From positions 186,001-250,000 of the forward strand of contig JBAOKB010000147.1 in assembly GCA_037044905.1 (NCBI GenBank): DNA of 64,000 nt, written 5' to 3'. Below are positions 12,501-25,154 of this stretch, piece by piece. The notes beneath the pieces are model-generated. The model had not been told where the DNA came from, did no database searches, and was given only the letters and a program-made list of their open reading frames with translations. Source of the stretch: Hortaea werneckii. Its lineage: Eukaryota > Ascomycota > Dothideomycetes > Mycosphaerellales > Teratosphaeriaceae. Made by a program: the position numbers and the translations under genes. Each line of letters begins with the position of its first letter. Within the stretch, counting starts at the first letter, position 1.

Positions 12501-15166
12501 ACCTTCACGACCACCCATGGCGTGGAAGAAGAATTCCTGAGGTGTAAGACCACGTAGATATGAGTTTTCGACGAAACCACGGGATGCCGGTGAGTAGTCA
12601 TCCTTCGGGAAGTGCGGTAGTGTCCGGTACTTGAATCCGAAAGGCAACCGCTTGCCTTCCAAAGATTGCTGACCGACGGCAGCCGTCATCTGCGAGACGT
12701 TTGTTGTAGAACCCTTGGATCCAGAGTGCACCATGGTGCCGACATTGTTGCAATCCCTCATGCCCTTGAACGCAATATCACCTGCGTTGTTACGGGCGTT
12801 GTCCAGGAATGACTTGGCCTTGCTTTCGAATGTTTCACGGATCGTCATACCCGGCAGCGTCTCCAACTCGTTGTTCTCGACAGTGTGCACCAGGTCCTGC
12901 AGCTGCGCCTTCTCCTTCTGCACAGCGGTCTCGATCTCTTCCGCCATCTTTGCATCGGGGACTGTATCTCCAATGCCGACGGAGAAGCCGTTGTGCAAAA
13001 GCCAGTAGCACACAATACGCTGGGTCGCATTGAAAAAGTCGACCGCAGCCTGTGGACCATCACGACCCATGTCATTGAAGATGTAATGCACCACACCACC
13101 TTGACTAGCACCGACGATCTTCTTCGTCATGCGGCCAAGAACCAACTCGCCGTTCTGCACAAGCAATCCCTTGGCTTCCTTGAGTGGGATGTGTGGCGTT
13201 GCTTCTTCGTCACTCCGCTGCAAGTTCAGACCTGCAGGAAGAGCCAAGGAAATGATTTGCTTGCCAGTCCACCTAGGGCTGGGCTTGAAGATCGCTGGAG
13301 GAGGAACCACTCCATCCCAATCAGGCACCCACATGAGAATGTTCATGACGTTCTCATAATCGATCATCACGTCCCTACGGGTCAGCATGTAGATACCCGC
13401 CATCGTATCTTGTACGATACCCATCAAAGGACCGTTCTTTTGCGGGGACACCACATTCTTCGGAACAGCACAGAGCTCCATAACCTCTGCACGAGTTTCA
13501 TGGGACTGCGGGACGTGCAAGTTCATCTCGTCACCGTCAAAGTCGGCGTTATACGGACTCGTGACAGACAGATTGAGGCGGAAGGTCGAGTAAGGCATCA
13601 CGCGCACCTTGTGACCCATCATAGACTCCTTGTGCAGGGAAGGTTGTCGGTTGAAAATAATAAAGTCACCATCGACAACATGACGCTCAACTTTCCAGCC
13701 ATAGGCAAGCTGAACGTCGTTCTTGGCCTTGCGCAGGTCGATGCGGTCGCCAGTGTCCCGAATGACGTATTTGGCGCCCGGGTGAACATTGGGACCGTTG
13801 CGTACGAGGGTTTGAAGCTTGTGGATGTTGTACGCATTCACAACTTCCGGGAACGTCAGGGTCCTAGCGATCGAACGGGGGACACCGACTTCGTCGAGCG
13901 AGAGATTAGGGTCACCAGTGATGACAGTACGGGCCGAGAAGTCGACACGCTTGCCCATGAGGTTACCCCTCAGACGGCCTTCCTTTGATTTTAGACGGGC
14001 GCGGATAGACTTGACAGGGCGACCAGACTTCTGCAGAGCCTTCGGGACACCAGCAATGTCGTTGTCCATGTAAGTAGCGACGTGAAACTGGAGCAGCTGA
14101 ACAAATTCGTCCTGAACGTGCTGTGGACTGCCTTCCTGCTCGCAACGCCGCACGTTGGAGTTGGCGCGGATGATGTCCGAAAGCTTGTAGGTCAAGTCAT
14201 CTTCGGACCTCATACCCTGGCTTGTGCCGTCCACAGAGATACTGGGCCTTACCGCGGGCGGCGGAACGCCTAGCACGGTCAAGATCATCCATTCCGGCCT
14301 CGCGTAATCGGCGTTCAGGCCGAGTTTGGCCATGTCGATATCCGAGATGTTCCGGAAGACATTCAGCGCCATCTGCGGCGTGATTTGCCTGGTCTCTTTC
14401 TCAGGCTTGCCCTCTTCATCATCGGATTTGGCAATCTTCCATGACCCGTTCAATCTCAGTTGTTCTTTACGAATTGCCGGTTGAACATTTCCGCAGCCTC
14501 CATGACCTTTGGCTTTCAATTTGGCCTTGGGATCGTCGTTCTGATCGTCGGGGGATGGCTCATCGGTCTCGCAGGTCATAATGGGCTTGCAGATCTTATG
14601 CACTTGTTCGAAGCGGCGCTTCGGATCGCGAAGGCGAATGGCTTGTGCGAACTGGACGTTGCGCTGTGCCAAGTGAGTGAGCAGCGTGAACTGAAGAAGG
14701 AGAAATTACATATCAAAAGAGTTAAGACCTACCTCGTCTGCTTTGAGCTTGCCACAGTTGTGGCAAACGGATTCCAGGATCTTTTTGATCTTGGCGATGA
14801 AGCCTGACATGAATGTTAGCGTTGGACTCTCACGCTGCCCATTGTGGACTGCGAGTCAAACGTACCGACATGGAACACTGGCTGGGCAAGCTCAATGTGC
14901 CCAAAGTGGCCCGGACAGTATTCAGGCACCTCATTACATGTCGAGCACATTGTGCCGCGATCAATACTGCCCAGCTTCGGGTCGTTCAAACCCTTCTCGC
15001 GTGGCCTGTTGCGCGCCTCGTCCATGGTCTCCGGGTATTCAATATGGCAGACAGACATGTTCTTGATCTCCTCGGGGGAGAAGAGGCCGAACTGGATCTC
15101 TTGGATCTGCTTGAAAGGTGCGGTGGAGAGGGGGAACGTGTAGTTCCCACCGATGGCTGCCTGCAT
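9600..15166 (-). CDS. RPB1: RNA polymerase II largest subunit RPB1
   Basis: Catalytic largest subunit of nuclear RNA polymerase II. Exon 1 (15166-14866) encodes the zinc-binding clamp with [21 protein letters not shown] short exon (14803-14733) adds the [12 protein letters not shown] zinc ligands. The long exon begins at about 14651-14663, where two in-phase acceptors exist. It carries the active-site magnesium motif [14 protein letters not shown], the trigger-loop region [20 protein letters not shown] and a C-terminal heptad domain. A last intron (9683-9619) is inferred because YSP is followed directly by a GT-AAGT donor. Splicing gives a terminal NSPRED and a stop at 9602-9600. One extra base in the TTT at 12162-12164 ([11 protein letters not shown]) splits the frame. 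In an essential single-copy gene this is almost certainly a consensus error. Divergent from SWD1. Confidence 0.96.
9690..10345 (-). repeat. RPB1 C-terminal domain heptad repeats
   Basis: Roughly two dozen tandem YSPTSPx-type heptads encoded on the minus strand. They alternate near-consensus blocks with degenerate units and Gly/Ser-rich spacers (for example [24 protein letters not shown]). This is the docking platform for CTD kinases, capping and processing factors in the family. Confidence 0.93.
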
Positions 15167-16144
15167 CTTGGCTGTGGTGAAGCTTTCGCTCCAAGGAACT
15201 GCTGAGGAGTGTGTAGCGTGCGGCTTGGTCGCCTGTTCTGCCCTTCTACCCTTTCGAGTACTGAAGGCGCTTTAATTCTGGTGCGCGTCACGTCACGTCA
15301 CCGCGGCTTCACTTGATCCTCACAGCCGCCACCGACTGGCTTCTGCCTCCTGACCTCTGCACGACCTGCTCGAGGGCGGCGCCTCGCCAAAGGCCCGTCT
15401 ACACCCTTTCCCACTCGTTTTCCACGGTCTGTTCACTCTTCTCGATGCGTTTTCGATGGAATAGTCGCGCTCGTCGCGCTTTCGGTATCGCGGCTCGAGG
15501 CTGCTCACAAGATGCGCCTGGGAAGGCAATCGCGCGCCGGCGAGCGACTGAAGATGGATAAAACTGTCTTCCCGACGCGAGTATGGTCGGTACTGGTGGG
15601 TATCGCGAGTATCCGGTCGATATCAGATGGGGTGGTGGTGGAAGGGGTGTGGTGGTGTGGTTGTTGAGCAGTCGGCCTGGCTGGTCGGAGGCGTTCTTTG
15701 TGCGGCAGCAGCCGAGCCATGGACGCTGGCTGAGTCATTCAACCGCCATTCGCGCTAGTGCATGAGCCGCATGTGGGAGGCCGAACTTGCTTGCGCACGC
15801 GACGGAAGCTCGTCCAAGTGAATTTGCTAAGATATTGCTAACACTGCTGCTTGTTGCCTACCTACCCACGCAGGTGTCAGAGGTACATAGTACATACCTA
15901 GGTAGTACCTACATAAGGTAGTCATGTGCTGGCGAACCTATAGGTAGCAACCTTAGGTAAGGGATGCGCCATCAGTCACTGCCTGCTGTGTTCAACTTGT
16001 CCCTGTCCTGGCCATCATGACCGCGCCCTCCCACCTCCTCCACCGCCACCGGTGACGCGACGTGCCTTCCTCTACCTCGCCGACCGACGCTTCGCGGGAC
16101 ACCTGCCGCGTTGATCTCGAGGCACCTTGCCGTCACACACTGCC
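15167..16144. promoter_or_regulatory. Bidirectional promoter region RPB1/SWD1
   Basis: About 980 bp between two divergent start codons, so promoters for both genes must lie here. The part at 15870-15960 is dense in short TACCTA/TAGGTA elements, including a perfect TACCTAGGTA palindrome. No separate gene is supported. Confidence 0.55.
15895..15904. repeat. TACCTAGGTA palindrome, copy 1
   Basis: Perfect 10-bp palindrome within a cluster of related TACCTA/TAGGTA elements (about 15870-15960) in the RPB1/SWD1 intergenic region. Confidence 0.7.
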
Positions 16145-17592
16145 ATGAACCTCCCCCTCACCGATCCCGTGCTCCTCGCGCAGGACATCCCCGAGGCCCT
16201 CACGGCCCGACTGCGCTCTTCTGGCCAGGCTGTGTGCATTCGCTTCTCCCACGCGGGCGACTTGCTGGCCTCAGGCACTGCCAAAGGCACCATCGCCATC
16301 TTCGACTTGGAGACGAATGGAGTGGCGCGGAAGCTCAAAGGCCACACCGCCGGCCGCACCGTGCAGTCGTTGAGCTGGGAGAAGAGCGGCCGCTACCTGC
16401 TCAGCAGCAGCATCGACTGGAAGGTCATCTTGTGGGACCTCCACGATGGCAGTCGTGTGCGCACGCTGAGCCTCGGCGCCCCCGTCTACATCGCCGAGCT
16501 GCACTCGGGCAACTGGATGCAATGCGTAGCCGCTCTCTACGAGTACCGCCCCGTCCTCGCTGACCTGGGCAGCACCCCCGCCAGGCAGCAGGCCCTGCCC
16601 AACCTCCCCAAGCGCGCTCCGCACGAGATGGACGCGAACCCCGAGAAGGCAGACGCCAAGCACTTCACCACCGTTGCCGCCTTCACGCCATCCGGCTCCC
16701 ACATCATCACCGGCACCACCAAGGGTTGGCTGAACGTCATCTCCACTGCCACGTGCGAAACTATCTACTCCACCGTCTTTGTGCCAAGCCCATTCTGCTT
16801 ATCCGCCTCTCCCCGTCCGGACGAGACCTGCTCGTGAATGCTTCGGACACCATTATCCGTACTCTCCGAATCCCCCCGAACCTCGCTTCTCTGCCTCCCG
16901 ATGAGATTCGTCTGGACGTCGAGCACAAGTTCCAGGATGTCGTGAATCGCCTGAGCTGGAATCACGTCGCCTTCTCCGGAAACAACGCTGAGTACGTCAC
17001 AGCCTCTACCCTCATGAACCACGACATCTACATCTGGGAGCGCACTCATGGCTCCCTTGTCAAAATTCTCGAAGGTCCGCGTGAGGAGTTAGGCGCAGTT
17101 GAGTGGCACCCAACACGTCCTGTCGTTGCGGCGACCGGTGTAGAATCTGGAAGGATTTATTTCTGGGGTGTACAAGCGCCGCAACGGTGGAGCGCGTTGG
17201 CACCGGACTTTGCAGAAGTAGAGGAAAATGTCGAGTATGTGGAAAAGGAAGATGAATTTGACATCCACCCTGAGGAGGAGGTCAGGAAGCGGCAGTTGGA
17301 AAATGAAGATGAGGAGGTGGATGTGCTTACGGTAGATGACGAGCAGCTGCAACGAGAAGGAGCGGTACCCAAGAGCAAGGTTGTAACAGAAAGTGGTGGC
17401 GCGAACGAGGCGGTTGCGCGCAAGGAGACTGGTGTTTTCCGCATGCCTGTGCTTCTCGATATGGGCGAGAGCGACAGCGAGGACGAGATGATAGCGATTG
17501 GAACAGGACAGTTCAGGAGGAAAAGCACAGCAAACGACGATGCGGAGCTCTGGGATGAGGATGGAGAGACCGATGGGGCTGCAGAAAGCTAA
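16145..17592 (+). CDS. SWD1: COMPASS subunit Swd1 (RbBP5 homologue)
   Basis: WD40 scaffold of the Set1/COMPASS histone H3K4 methyltransferase complex, nuclear. ATG at 16145. The N-terminal signature is NLPLTDPVLLAQDIPEALT. WD blades follow, such as GDLLASGTAKGTIAIFDLET and SGRYLLSSSIDWKVILWDL, then the RbBP5-type segment GAPVYIAELH. Further blades contain WNVISTA-like and HDIYIWERTHGSLVKILEG stretches. The last ~130 residues are acidic and low complexity. A missing C near 16773 (IYSTR to LCAKPILLIRLSP) shifts the frame; with one base added the gene is 1449 nt, 482 residues, within the family range. No introns are needed. Divergent from RPB1. Confidence 0.9.
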
Positions 17593-18732
17593 CGGCAATG
17601 GCAGCAACAAACGACGATGAGTGGCTAGACTACAACCAGCCCACGCTCTGCCGATTTTGGCGACCTTGAAAAGGTCACTTGCAATAAGGGCAAGGCAGCA
17701 AGCACGTCGGCCATCATTCGAAACTTGACGTTGAAGTCACACCGATGTTATAGGCATCTGCAAAGGCATACTCTTACACCGCGCAGCTGAAGGTTAGAGC
17801 GCTTGATGTGACATGAAGGTGTCCGAAGGCTTACTTTGGACGCGATGGCAGCAGCAGCAGCAGCAGCAAACTTCGGCACGCCATCCGGCGATGTTGCCAC
17901 GATTTCGAATAAAAAATGGAGAACTATATACGAAAGCACTCCGTGACTGGCGCTGTGTCTACTATGTACTCACACACGGATATATATAAGGGAGGCTTCA
18001 GATCTGGAAGAAAGAGCGATTCTTTTAGCCGAAGGGAAAGGTCCCTAGCGGAAGAGGCCATTGAAGTGGGCCGCGCGTGCCGAAGAATGAGTTGATGACG
18101 AACCGAGGAGATATCAAGGCACGACATTGTTGATTGACTACAGAGTCTTTCCGTATTACCTACGTACAAACCAACCTGGTTGCCGGTGATTTCCGACAAA
18201 GCCCTTCACATGTCACAGTCTGAAACCCGATGCGGGTTGTCGAGAAATCGCCGAAGCATGACCGAACAACCAAGGTTAAACATCGAAACGCGCTTCACGT
18301 AGTGGCACTGTTGTAGCTGTGGCATAACTGGACGACCGCAGCGCAACGGACAATTACTCGCTTTTTGCACTTGCACTGGTCTGTACTAAAGTCCACTCCG
18401 CCGCGCTAACCTGCCTGCCCACGAGTAAACACACGAGCGCCGTTGGACGCGAAAATGTGGATTGGCCAAGCAAATTCCCCTTTCGGCTACAGTTCCAGTT
18501 GCCATTCCCAACCTATACCTTTAAACGCAGCACATGTGCTTCCGTTTTTCTCGAAGGACCCTAGCGATAACGTCGTTCTCCACGCTTGTTCGTTCCAAAC
18601 AAGGCAATGCGCCAGAAGAAGCTTGTTAATCTATCGCGCCACTTCACCGCTGCCCAGGGTCATGATGGGAATGCTTAAGTGCTGACGTCCGCCTCTTGAT
18701 CTGTAAGGCTGCGGGCTGCGATTTATTCGGCT
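17593..18732. other. Intergenic region upstream of the lipoxygenase
   Basis: No supported gene. Contains a (GCA)7 microsatellite at 17848-17868. The right part is the presumptive lipoxygenase promoter. Confidence 0.5.
17848..17868. repeat. (GCA)7 microsatellite
   Basis: Seven uninterrupted GCA units in non-coding sequence. Confidence 0.8.
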
Positions 18733-20901
18733 ATGGCCGCGTATCACTTGTTGTCAATCCATTCTGTGGTGCTTCTCCTTTTACATCTTACCCTTGTGAA
18801 ATGTCTTGCCGTTCCTAGACAGACGGCCTCCGATGACGAGTTCACAAAGGCGTCGCAGGGTATATTGGACCTTGTAGACAACCTTCAAAATCCTGTCGGT
18901 TCGCCCTCGAGAAACGAGACCTTTCCCGGGATCCATCTTACAACGCCCTACACGGTGCCGCAGAGTACGCTGGACAAAGTTCTTCGATCTGCAGGCATCA
19001 CCACCAAGCGCTTGGGCTTTAACTATGGTCTCCCTTTGGCGGGTGGACCTGCCTATCCGACTGGACTCCTTGGTTTGGCAAGAATTGCAACGGACTTGTT
19101 GTCGTTCCAGCTGGATGTCACTCCACAGCTGGTCAACGTAGCTCTTGACGATACTGCAGCTGCCCTAGCGGTCGGTGAAGTAAGTAGCTTCTTTATCAAG
19201 TATAATGCGAAACGGCTGAAGCTGACGAAGGAGCAGTACAACGGATTGGAAACGCTTGAAGACTACACCAAACTCTACGATGGGCAGTGGGAAAATTCCA
19301 TGCCGTCTGGCAATTTTGATGGCGTCCTCACCAACTTCACCGATGATCGGTTCTTCTCCATGGAGCGCTTAGCCAACAGCCCTTACGCAGTGCGGAGATT
19401 AGAGCCTGGTGTAGACTCGCTTGCCTTCCAACTAGAAGAAGAGCCTAGCGATCAACCTCACCACTATGACCTTGCAAGAGCTCTTCGATGCCGGCCGTCT
19501 TTTCTACGCCGACTACAGAGATCAGAAAGACCTGCAATCCACTGCCCGATATTCCGCCGCATGCGATGCATACTTTTACATTGACCCAAACTCTGAAGAA
19601 TTTTTGCCACTGGCCATTCGAACCAATTCAGGCGGGAATCTCATCTACACTCCAGCGGACGACTTCGAAGATTGGACCCTGGCGAAGATCATGTATAATG
19701 TCTGCGATATTTGGTTCGCGCAATGGGATCATCTGGCGCGTACGCATGAGACGGCGCATATCGCTTACATGGCAGCAATCCGGACGCTTAGCGAGGAGCA
19801 TCCCGTCATGGCCATACTCAATCGATGTAAGAGCATCGCTTCTTCCGATCTTCAAAGTGCTCCTCCGCTGACATCTTCTCTTAGTAATGTTCCAGGTGTT
19901 TGCAATCCAGCCGCTTGCTGCAGTATGTCCTACCCTCTCCGCTGTCTCATCATGGACAGTTTCAGCTGACGCCAAGAATAGGTAGTTCTTTTCCCCATCG
20001 CGGGCGCCGTCGATCAACTCTTCGCCTACACCGGACCAGAAGCACAGAGTTACACTACTAACCTGTATGCAAATGGCGGCTCAGGTCGATTTCAAGCCAA
20101 CTATTTCGAGCAAGATCTGAGATCACGTGGGCTCATCGATGCATCCTTCGGCCCAGCGCTCAAAGACTTCCCTTTTTACGAAGATGCCTCTGCCATCAAC
20201 TCAGCCATTGCGAACTTCATGGCCTCGTTCGTAGACTCATACTATGACAGTGACGACGACGTGGCCGATGACAACGAACTGCAAAACTGGACGGACGAAG
20301 CAAACGGTCCGGCATCAGCGCTGGACTTTCCTTCGGAAATCTCCAGCAAAAAGACTCTCACGGAGATCCTGACCCACTTCGCCCACCTCGCCTCCGTATC
20401 GCATCACACAGTCAACACCAACGAGCTCCTGGAAGTCTCGACCACCCTACCCATGCACCCAGATGCTCTTCACGCTCCTGTCCCGTCCAAAGGGCGTGGA
20501 GAATGCAGCGGATTACCTACCCCCGCTCGACAAAGCAATCCTCCAAAACACTATCGGCGGTCTCTTCGCCCGACCAAACCTCGTCAACGTAAGCCCTCTC
20601 CTTCAAACATCCCTAGACCCAACTCCAACCCCATATCCCGCAAGACCCATCGACTAACATCTCCCCTTCTCTCTCCTCACAGACCGACCGCACAATTGCA
20701 AACATGTTCGCCGACGCCAACATGCTCGCACGGATGAACGAGCAAACCCGCGACGCAGCCACAGAGTTTCGAAGTGCGATGCAAGCGCAGAGCGCCAGAG
20801 TGAGTGGGAGGACGTTCGACGCAGACGGGTTATCCCAGGGGATGCCGTTCATCTGGCGAGCGCTTGATCCGGAGAGGGCGCCTTATTCGCTTACGACGTA
20901 G
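18733..20901 (+). CDS. Secreted manganese-type lipoxygenase
   Basis: Fungal lipoxygenase, dioxygenating polyunsaturated fatty acids such as linoleate. A clear signal peptide (hydrophobic LLSIHSVVLLLLHLTLVKCLA) predicts secretion. Exons are 18733-19826, 19885-19922 (38 nt), 19982-20588 and 20683-20901. Metal ligands match the Mn-lipoxygenase spacing: H-x3-H in THETAHIAYMAAIRTLSEEH, and H-x3-N in SHHTVNTNELL. The C-terminus PFIWRALDPERAPYSLTT aligns with the family tail. However, the last residue is Thr, where Val or Ile usually provides the metal-binding carboxylate. Two extra bases break the frame, near 19446 and in AAAGGG at 20489-20494. After removal the protein is about 651 residues, slightly longer than typical. 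Iron rather than manganese use cannot be excluded. Confidence 0.87.
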
Positions 20902-21599
20902 TTTTCGGAGCGGGGATTGGGAGAGGAGGGTTGGAGGTCTGCTTCAGGCGAGATAAATTCTCTTCTCTTCTGTTTTCCAGTCATTATTATCCTTTTCTGT
21001 TCGATCTGATGCTTCGAAAATAATACAAAATGATTTGAGCAGCACCCAAGGGGCATTTCTCTAAAAACAGCTTGTAAGCCTGTTGCTCTTTGTTCTATAC
21101 CCGTAGAGTGGCTTTTTCTCGTCGACACCTAATAAGTACTGCTTTTCCTCCAAAAACAGTTGCTGTTTGCCCTTGCAGTCGGATCAAGATCATCCGCTCG
21201 TCGACCAAAGGGTCTAAGCTGATTGCTCCATGGGCACAACGGTAAACCCGTAGAGGGTCAACGTTAGACGGCTAGGGTGGTCGCTGCGAGTTTCTTAGTT
21301 GCGCTGCTACTGCTGCAAAATGTGTCTGGCTTGGTAATCGTTTGCGATGTAAGTCATTCCATTGAAGACAGCACTGGATGTAGATCGGATAGGTGTCTGT
21401 CTGATGAAAAAGCATTTGCTTTTGCCAAATGCTGAATGAGAAGAGTTATGTCGTCAAGAAGGACAAAAAGAGAATTGGACAGCCAGAGCTATGCTAACAA
21501 GATCTCATGAAGCCGCAAACCTTCATTGCAGATCGCAGCTGCCAGTGTCCATTTGGATGAAAAGTAAAACAAAAGAAGGGAAGGGAAAGGACGCCCCGT
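20902..21599. other. Convergent intergenic region
   Basis: Lies between the ends of the lipoxygenase and Trk genes. I see no gene or structured RNA in it; presumably 3' flanks of both. Confidence 0.5.
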
Positions 21600-23917
21600 T
21601 CAGACAATTTCAGCCCCTCTCCCTCTCGACATCGTCCTAGCCAACCGGATCCTCCCATCCTCCTCTTCCGCAGCCCAATGCTTCTCCCCAGGAATCAAAA
21701 CCGCCTTATCGATCGCCACCGGCAAGCCTCTATGCCTTCCCCTCAACATAACAGCGCACAAGATCAGTTTACTCAAAGTGTGCCACGAACCGCAGAAGGA
21801 ATAATAAATTCCAAGGAACGCCAACGGAAATGCCCACGCAGCCGTAGGCGCTGACGACTTCGAAGATGAAGTTGAAGACGCTGTAGACGACCGGGTTCCT
21901 GTCGAAGGACGACGATTCGACGATCATGATGAGGAAGAGCGCTAGGACGATCCACCACGCGTCGTGGGCAAGCTGGGCTCGCAGTTGCTGCCTGACGAAG
22001 TGCCCATTGCTCTCGTGGGTAGCGGCTGCAGCGCCGCCAGCGATGAAGTGGTCACGGATCGTTTTCGCCCGTCTGAGTAGGAACCCCGAATTCCTGGCGG
22101 GTTCTGAGTGGCTGTTAGACTTCTCACCATCCGCAGCATCGCCATCTTGGCCCTCCTCGTCGTCGTCCGCATATATTCCGAGGGATCGCTCTTCGTACAC
22201 ATTCGAGTTACGCATCGTGATCACCACCGGATAGACGGAAATGTACATCATCACGACGTATAAGACTTGCAGAGAGATGCGAAGTGTGGGGATGCTGACC
22301 ACGTAGAAACCCCCGCTACGCACCGCGAAAGCCTGGAAGAGCCCGTCAATGACGCGGTACCTGGTTTCCAAGCCAGATTCGAGCTTTTTGTTGTTGATGT
22401 TGAGGATTTCAAAGGCGGCCCAGTCGACGACATTGAGCGTAATAACCGAAAGTAGAAGCCACCAAGTATGTTGGCTGGGAAAGAGGTTGGTGAAGCATCG
22501 TCTGGGGTGATCCAGCAAGAATCTGAGGGTACGTCTTCTTTCGTCCCACTGCTCGCCTTTGAACCACCTTTCTGCTGCGAAAGGGTTCTCAGTTGTCTTC
22601 CACATCGTCCAAATAATGAAACGCAGGAATATGGGGAAGCAGGTGTTACCCGCCAAGATCAGCAGTCCCATGGTGAGCAACATGTAGTAGCTGCGCTGGA
22701 AGGCGACCATATTTGCGTCAAGCAAACTCATGCCAGAATTGTTGAATGCGGAAACAGCGTTGAAGGCGCCTACCCACCAAGGGTTCAGACCATTCTGCTC
22801 GGCCTTCTCGCGTGCGTGGTATGCAACCCAGGATGCACACCCGAGGGCGCCGAGAAGCTGCCACATGACAAAATAGGCGGGCACGAGCCACGCAAGGAAG
22901 TAGAGGGCGCGATACTCACAACCCCCAAGCTTTTCGCGCTCGTCCTGCGAAAGCCCATGGAACTGACTGTTTCGCGACACCCAGCCTGCAGCGCTTTCGA
23001 AGTAGCGAGATATGTCGTGTTTGCCTTCTGTCTTGGCGCGCTGCAGTGGAATTCTTGGGAAGAGGATCATCAACCGCAGTGCTCACAGCCAGTGAACGCA
23101 TTGGGCGAGCTCCCACTCCGTTCATTGAGAAGACATTGCTGGAGCGCCTGCGAAGCTCTCTTGGTCGGGGACCTGCGCGTGGCGAAAACCGCACGTCGTC
23201 GCGGAAGGCTATCCTGTTGCGGCCACGGGAAGTCTTACTCTCATCATCGTCCGACTCAGGCACAGGTTGGCCAGTGATGCTGGAGATTCCATTCATCTCC
23301 GGCCCACCCCTACGTGCAGGAGGCGTTTGAGACCGCTCCCTTGCTCCATCAAGTGTGCTGTACATCTGTGGCTCGGCTCCTTGCTGGTCCTCGGGCGTGG
23401 CCTTCTCCTCCGACTCGTCTGAGCCCTGTCGCTCATGCATTTCATTGTTCTCATCATCGTTTCCTGCTGTCTCAGAAGTGCGTCTTGTCAAGACCCTGCG
23501 GATCCTACTTCTGCTCCTGCTTCGGTCGCTCTTCGCTCTGGCCCGGGCTACCAAGTCTTCAAACTTCTTCTCGAAGGCGTGCTTTCTCACCAACACCACA
23601 AAACTGCTGACCCAAATCGCACTGCCGAGCATAATGAGAATAAAGAGAAGGAATTGCTGGAATGTATTGAGCTCGCTCAGATTCACTGTGTTGAGTCCAG
23701 CCAAGGTCATGGCTGAAATGGTAAGGAATAAAGAGTCGGTGAAGCTGACTTGCTTGAAGGGTGTACTGCTTCCCCAGAAGACCAAGGCGGAGGCGAGACA
23801 TGTCAGCGTGAAATACAAGTAATGGATGGTAATGAAGTTGAGCGGCGGCAGATGGTCCCGTACAGCCTGTACAGGCCGCGAGTTGAGACAACGAGACAGA
23901 ACAGGTTTGAATGCCAT
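21600..23917 (-). CDS. Trk-family potassium transporter
   Basis: High-affinity potassium uptake transporter of the fungal TRK/HKT superfamily, plasma membrane. ATG at 23917. The N-terminal helices contain LNFITIHYLYFTLTCLASAL and the first pore loop TISAMTLAGLNTVNLSE. A long charged cytoplasmic loop (about residues 125-300) separates it from the next module, typical of fungal Trk1. The second pore loop is NAVSAFNNSGMSLLDANM and the third is FAVRSGGFYVV. The last is VSAYGCVGISVGVPWN, followed by SFCGSWHTLSKLILCAVMLRGRHRGLP. Extra bases in GGG at 23057-23059 and AAA at 21806-21808 (plus strand) split the gene. Correction gives 771 residues. No intron is needed. Confidence 0.92.
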
Positions 23918-25154
23918 AATGGTGGTCTCTTCTCCAACGCTCCTCTGAGGCTGGAATCTGCGTTGGGTCTTCGATTGAAGGCGAGGATACCCTCAACGGC
24001 GCTGGCGACTTCTCCCCTTGCGGATGGTCACGGCAGCGTCGCGTCGACAACGGGACCACTGCATTATCAGCCGGACAGCGTCAGGAAAAAGAAAGGATCA
24101 AAAATGCCGCATTGAATCGTGTAGTTGAGCGACTTGTTGGTATGCTGGGCGCTGCTTCAGACCTTGGGTATTGTGTTGTGATATTGATGTCAGTACGATT
24201 GTGAGTCAAGGTTCAGACGCGACATCGAATGTGGGTATTTGGGAAGTGTTGATGCTTGGTGTAGAGCACACGTGGAACGGAGCGATATCATGAATTGTGG
24301 TTGAAGCTTCCAAGGTGAAGTCGTCAGCAAAGCGCAGGGGGCGAGAAGGGCCCAATCGCGCGTTCCCCAGTGACTGAATGCAGCCCTAAAGTCGCGCGGG
24401 TAGATCCGAGAGATAGTCCCAGATTCGCCACTCCTCAGTGGCAAACAAACCTTACCAGACTTTAGAGTTGCTGTCGATCACATGCGGTTGCTGGATTTGT
24501 ATTCACTTCAGATATGCACGGAACAGTCGTATTGTACTCACGTGATAATCAGGCATTTGGTCGTCTCCTTGCTGAGGACAGCATTTCTACATAGGCAAGC
24601 AGCAGACTCGTTCCGCTCGAACAGCGGCTGCTCAGACTCACGGCTCAGGTATCATTCTCTAGTCTTCTGTATCTTTGCTGATTCCTTGCCGAGCGCGCTC
24701 GCATCCCTGGTCTTCGCGTACCGTGACCGCCGCCTTCAAGGACCGATTTGGTGTCTTTCCGCGCTTTGTCGCTTTGTGTCTTCGTCAAAATGACGTCCCT
24801 ACTGGTAATCGGCTTCCAATCTCTGCTAAATTCATTGGAGCAGACACTACCGCATCTTCGATCACCACATGACTTACCCGATCATGCTGTAGCTCTTTTG
24901 CATGGCACGCAGTCGGTACCTCGCTGTGGATACATCGCCGAGGACAACACATGCTCATTGGTGTGAATGAACGGCACATGAAAGGCGGATTGCTCGGAGC
25001 TGGTGAACGCGTTGTTGCGTAGACAACACTGGGGAATAGGAAGGTGTCAGCGAGCATCTGCGGCAGGCAAGAGCAATATAAACAGTTCCTTCATTCTACC
25101 TCCATTCCAAGGTCACTCTACTCACACATTCGCCACCGACCTTTTGCAGTAGTC
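23918..25154. promoter_or_regulatory. Divergent promoter region Trk/catalase
   Basis: 1.2 kb between two divergent start codons. No gene supported. Pyrimidine-rich sequence with a CACTCTACTCACACA-like leader precedes the catalase ATG at 25155. I can name no specific factor-binding site. Confidence 0.45.

Noticed and set aside
12885..13988. 367-codon open frame on the plus strand
   Set aside because: Antisense to the most conserved part of RPB1; its openness follows from RPB1 codon usage and the translation shows no domain.
22468..23277. 269-codon open frame on the plus strand
   Set aside because: Antisense to the Trk transporter, which has unambiguous pore-loop motifs on the minus strand.
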